A DNA stretch of 22,639 bases from Funneliformis mosseae (lineage: Eukaryota > Glomeromycota > Glomeromycetes > Glomerales > Glomeraceae), in NCBI GenBank assembly GCA_910592005.1, contig CAJVPP010001117.1, forward strand, positions 1 to 22,639. Direction: 5' to 3'. Under the pieces are notes generated by a model. That model worked only from the letters and a program-made list of their open reading frames with translations. It made no database searches and was not told the DNA's origin. Positions 19,570-22,639 of the stretch are shown piece after piece (position 1 is the first letter of the stretch; every line of letters starts with the position of its first letter). The position numbers and the translations under genes were made by a program.

Positions 19570-20430
19570 AGAAGAAACCAAAACCCCTCAAGAGCAATCG
19601 AAGCCATCTATTGTTATACGTATATGGACGGAAAACCAATATATTTAATTTTGGATTCAGGATCGGCAGGAAGTGTGATGTCCAAATCATTCTTATAACA
19701 GCTGAGACGACAAATAGAAGGCCCCTCTCAAATTATGATGATAAATATTCAAGGAGGACGGTCTCGACCATTAGGACAAGTGACAAATATACCTGTTCAA
19801 ATTGACAATGTGGAGATTCCAATAAACGTTGATATTACGGAATCAAATGATTATTATATAGTTGCTAGTAATGATTGGCTTACCAAATGTCAAGTGCAAT
19901 TGCATTGGGATAAAGGAACTTTCATTTTCAAATGGAATGGGACTATACACCAAGTCCCCATGACCTGTTGGGAAAAACCGATATTTGATCAGTTCCAACA
20001 GCTGACGCCTGTAACAAATCTGGCAAACGATGAATATGAAGAAGAAGTTCTAGTCTCATAACGACATTATGCAGTTTTGGGAGATAGTGTTAGTCAACTG
20101 ATCCTCGCCGAAACTAAACCAGATCAAATTTTAATTCAAGGACAACAGTATTCTCCACAATATTATGAAAACTTGAAGCAAAAATTTAGCGTTCAACCAC
20201 CCATCAAGGAAAAATGGAAATACTATTGGCAAAGGCCGGGAAACTGATGTTAGTGTCACAATCGATTAGATAAACTGACAGATATTTGCAGATTATGCCA
20301 AAGGGAATGGGAACACTTACAACTACTTTCAAATATACCAGAAGAAAATCAAAGGCTTCTAAAACCCTTGCTTCTTTAGAGGAGGGACAACAGCAACAGT
20401 TGGCAACCTTCCTTAAACAAAATGATGATG
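19538..20430 (+). pseudogene. pol: pol 5' part: aspartic protease, Cys-motif region and start of RT linker, broken
   Basis: Read in the -1 frame relative to gag, from LLTVSPEGEYTRRN onward. The retropepsin active site is YLILDSGSAGSVMS (near 19640-19680), with the catalytic DSG intact. A stop follows at 19696. Then comes GRSRPLGQVTNIPVQID, VDITESNDYYIVASNDWL and WDKGTFIFKW, the rest of the protease fold. A TAA lies at 20059. The frame continues through AVLGDSVSQLILAETKPDQI to stops at 20245 and 20251. A Cys-pair motif sits at 20248-20298 (C-x-C, then CRLC). A one-step frame change near 20370 leads to LEEGQQQQLATFLKQNDD, the type of linker that precedes reverse transcriptase. RT itself is absent. 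With three earlier stops, a frame change and no RT, it is inactive. Confidence 0.8.
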
Positions 20431-20676
20431 AATATAATGAAGGTTATTATTATAATAGTAGAAGACATGAAAGGAAAATTTCACTAATAATGAGTTCTAT
20501 TATCTTTCTATAACTGCTAAGAGAATCATCGGGTAGATCACATACTTAATTTCTTTTTTCGAATCACATGGGGGTTTATATATCATGTGCAGTAAGTACA
20601 TTATCACTATACTTCAAAATTTTAAATTCTTCCGCTATAGATAACACAGATTATGATTTATAAAAAGAATAAAAGA
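20430..20676. other. Junction region after the truncated retrotransposon
   Basis: Homology to the pre-RT linker stops near 20430 and the sequence becomes unrecognised. A few open codons run to TAA 20511. A 6 bp inverted pair CACATG / CATGTG lies around 20567-20590. No gene is supported. Confidence 0.4.
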
Positions 20677-21700
20677 CATAAGTGATCTACACCATCAGCA
20701 ACTTCTGTTGATTCAGCATTAACTGAGAAGACCTAGTCTAGAAGCCTTATAGTATCAGCTACAGAACTAGAAGAACTTGTACATCAAGATTTCATAGTTA
20801 ATGAAGTTCATGAAATATTAGAATATGATCAAAAAAATATGCCTTGTATTGATAACTTTGTTCATGCTTTGATGAAGCTTGAAAACTGATGCAATGATCT
20901 ATGAGAAAAAGCATATCACACCTTAATGAGAAAGCTCTTTGATATGAAGGCATTTTGTAAAACATTTATTCAAGCTGGTCTTATTTCTAAGGCGCAATAT
21001 TTTAAAAATAAGATAGATTAACGCATAGCCAATTTTATTCAAATAGGTAAGGTAAAAAAAGATGGTTAAGCTGTAAATTAGTTGCGACATTGCAACAGGT
21101 ATCAACTATGAAAAGAATAGTAGATTTGCTTAATAATGTCAAAAATGAAGGTCCTGAAACTCGTGAATAAATAATCATTTTTTAAATATTCGTATTTCTT
21201 TTTTTTGAATCATGTGAGTGGCTTAGCTGAAAGGCGTAAAACATATACTGTATCATCACAGTACGATATCAGAAAAATTCTTGTCAAAAGAATAGGAGTT
21301 GTGTGATGTAAGATATTCCCATATAAGTTACTTTATTCGTATTTTTTTCTAATAAAATCTGAATGTTAAATTATTTCTTCTGAAAGGTCCCAGTATAATC
21401 ATAACATATCACAGTATGAAGACATGTTGGCGATAAAAAATACTAGAGATGAAGCTTCAGATAAGACATTGCATAATTAAGATAGGAATACTTATTTCGT
21501 TTAGTTGTGAAGGAAGTGTCTTCAGAGCTGTAAACTAATACCTGGCTAATATCTTTTCATTTCAGGGTTTGGAAAATCTCTTTAGTATCATAAAGGCATA
21601 AATAAAATAGATTATGGAATATTGTTGGGATAGGGTAGATGTTGAAAAGGAGCCAGTGATGAAAAAACAGAGGATTCAAGGGTATTTCAAAAATAATTAG
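20677..21700 (+). pseudogene. Unrecognised decayed multi-exon gene
   Basis: The plus strand has protein-like stretches joined by intron-like gaps. First block 20689-21040: TPSATSVDSALTEK, then SRSLIVSATELEELVHQ, HEILEYDQKNMPCIDNF, HALMKLEN, and AFCKTFIQAGLISKAQYF, with stops at 20734 and later. A frame change at an A-run near 21055-21060 leads to WLSCKLVATLQQVSTMKRI and VDLLNNVKNEGPETR. A GT at 21163 could be a donor. Next come QYDIRKILVKRIGVV, an intron fitting 21308-21386 (79 bp, GTAAGA to AAAG), and ISQYEDMLAIKNTRDEASD. An acceptor at 21565 follows, then GLENLFSIIKA and YCWDRVDVEKEPVMKKQ. The end QRIQGYFKNN-TAG lies at 21698-21700. The family is unknown. The helical, charged composition and the Tyr-Phe tail recall a PCNA-interacting peptide, but this is weak. 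Multiple stops indicate a pseudogene. Confidence 0.45.
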
Positions 21701-22008
21701 CCATAAGGCACTTTGCATGTATTTTAGTCTGTAAAGATTAGTATAGATGTCATGTATCCAGCATCATGTAATTTATTTTTAGCAGTCTCTTTAGGACTAA
21801 ACTCAATGTATTGCAAATAAAAAAATGTTTAAGGTACTTAATTACCTGTGAAATATAAACAATTATTTTTTTCTCATGTGAGAGTAATTGGTATAATTCC
21901 TCTGGAATTTACATACTAATTTTTTATTGCTCAGAAGTAATGCATGTTAATATAAGGTAATCTGGATCTGCAAATTATTAGATAATATAATTTTTAGAAA
22001 AGATCTAG
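21701..22008. other. 3' flank without recognised gene
   Basis: AATAAAAAA near 21818 could be the polyadenylation signal of the decayed gene that ends at 21700. Otherwise nothing is recognised. Confidence 0.35.
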
Positions 22009-22042
22009 ACTGGATAACACTCTTATAAGAATGTTATCCAGT
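22009..22042. repeat. 34 bp near-perfect palindrome
   Basis: The arms ACTGGATAACA and TGTTATCCAGT surround the self-complementary core TCTTATAAGA, with a single C/A mismatch on each side of the core. As single-stranded DNA or RNA it would fold into a long hairpin. Confidence 0.9.
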
Positions 22043-22139
22043 TCCGCTATAATGTTATCTAGTTCTGAGTAAACTGTTACCTGGTTGCCATTAAACTGTT
22101 ATCTAGTTGCCATTAAACTGTTACCTACTTACTTGTTTT
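22031..22139 (+). repeat. Five-copy 21-22 bp repeat carrying TGTTAYCY boxes
   Basis: TGTTAT or TGTTAC starts at 22032, 22053, 22075, 22097 and 22119. The third and fourth units match closely over about 22 bp (ACTGTTAYCTRGTTGCCATT). The first copy is the right arm of the palindrome at 22009-22042. Confidence 0.9.
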
Positions 22140-22574
22140 TGTGTTCTATAGCTTTTTTATTGCTTTATTGCTCCTTTGCGTTTATAGCATTGCTTTAGCT
22201 GTTTTGATATCTGGTTTTATGTTGAGGATGCTGGTCTCCTGTACCTGATTGGATGCTAGATTCTATGTTAGAATGCTTCCCCTTTACGCCTATTTGGTTG
22301 CCTTTCTAGATGCTAAAATTGTGTAAAAAAAGGTGATGAGTTACACAGTAAATTTGATGTAAATCTGCATCTAAATTTGGTCAGTACTATAGCATAATTT
22401 CTGATCAATCTTTTGAGCACATAATCTGAAGGATCTAAGTTGGTACTATAGTAGCGTTATAGAAGTGGTGAGGAACTAGTATAGTTCTATTAGTTTACCA
22501 GTTCTATATGCTTGTTTGAATGCTGAGTTATTATGCCACTTAGTCTGATCCATTTGATTACCAGTAGAGTTCCG
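22140..22574. other. Mixed-composition stretch without recognised gene
   Basis: GC is higher than in most of the window. Imperfect recurrences of GATGCT and ATTGCTTTA occur at 22160-22315. No convincing frame is seen on either strand. It may be the inside of a non-autonomous element bounded by the repeats on either side. Confidence 0.35.
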
Positions 22575-22639
22575 AATGAGTCGAGTCGAGTCGAGTTTAA
22601 AGACCAACTCTATTCGACTCATTTTTTTCGAGTCGAGTC
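22575..22639 (+). repeat. GAGTC pentamer repeats with an inverted copy, running off the right edge
   Basis: GAGTC occurs three times in tandem at 22578-22592 followed by GAGT, and CGAGTCGAGTC ends the window. Between them TCGACTCATT (22614-22623) is the exact inverse of AATGAGTCGA (22575-22584). The arrangement resembles the end of an inverted-repeat element, but the window stops here. Confidence 0.8.

Larger units (their letters stand above)
16761..20430 (+). mobile_element. LTR retrotransposon (probably Ty3/Gypsy-type), 5' LTR + gag + protease, truncated before RT
   Basis: The element starts at TGTGAAC (16761), where a very AT-poor-in-genes flank gives way to richer sequence. It carries a 5' LTR, a primer-binding-site candidate, gag with three zinc knuckles, a frameshift junction, an aspartic protease, and the start of the linker that precedes reverse transcriptase (LEEGQQQQLATFLKQNDD, about 20375-20430). 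After that the sequence changes character. No reverse transcriptase, RNase H, integrase or 3' LTR is seen in the window. Because RT is missing, Ty3/Gypsy assignment rests on the gag fold pattern (FKGG..DPSDWL) and on the protease-linker order. Base composition and CpG content are far higher than in the flanks, which suggests a younger insertion. Confidence 0.8.

Noticed and set aside
22009..22063. Helitron 3' end (hairpin followed by CTAG-T)
   Set aside because: The hairpin is unusually long, and CTAG belongs to the repeated TGTTATCTAG unit. No helicase or Rep sequence is seen.
22031..22139. CRISPR-like array
   Set aside because: The repeats are adjacent without unique spacers, and the context is eukaryotic.
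16761..22639. 3' LTR of the retrotransposon
   Set aside because: No second copy of TGTGAACAGG, the 9 bp array or the TATA region was found downstream; the element is truncated before RT.

Overview
The window looks like nuclear DNA of a very AT-rich eukaryote, most likely an early-diverging fungus of the arbuscular mycorrhizal (Glomeromycotina) kind. The grounds are short 63-86 bp GT-AG introns, one intact multi-exon stomatin-type gene, and decayed transposons (hAT, pogo/Tigger, MULE-like, LTR) whose style I associate with that group. The species assignment is inference; no search was run. No rRNA, tRNA or CRISPR was seen.

Layout. 1-1530: minus-strand hAT transposase relic running off the left edge. 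1530-2450: AT-rich, with one direct repeat. 2460-2960: a lysine-rich/coiled-coil coding remnant. 3150-5650: a broken minus-strand gene with adenylation and carrier-protein motifs (NRPS-like), flanked by two direct copies of a diverged duplication. 6385-8735: a nearly complete but dead pogo/Tigger element with terminal inverted repeats and two apparent 81 bp introns. 9111-10713: the only clearly functional gene, a 10-exon minus-strand stomatin-like (SPFH) gene coding for 315 residues. 10990-11075: three palindromic boxes upstream of that gene. 11210-13930: minus-strand MULE-like transposase relic. 13930-16380: extremely AT-rich DNA with a few coding scraps, then a possible integrase scrap. 16761 to about 20430: 5' LTR, primer-binding site, gag and protease of an LTR retrotransposon, cut off just before reverse transcriptase. 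20680-21700: an unrecognised, decayed multi-exon gene. 22009-22139: a near-perfect 34 bp palindrome leading into a 21-22 bp repeat array. 22575-22639: GAGTC pentamer repeats.

The most interesting signal is at the gag/pol junction of the retrotransposon. The zero-frame codons form T-TTA-AAC, a canonical -1 slippery heptamer. The gag stop lies one codon downstream, a hairpin begins 7-8 nt after the heptamer, and the protease is in exactly the -1 frame. Other points of note are a 14-unit 9-bp tandem array just upstream of the TATA box in the LTR, the NRPS-like relic, and phased palindromes upstream of the stomatin-like gene.

Apart from the stomatin-like gene, almost every coding region here is broken. 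Several stops fall where tryptophan is expected, which fits G:C to A:T decay rather than an altered code, because the intact gene uses TGG for Trp and TAA as its stop.
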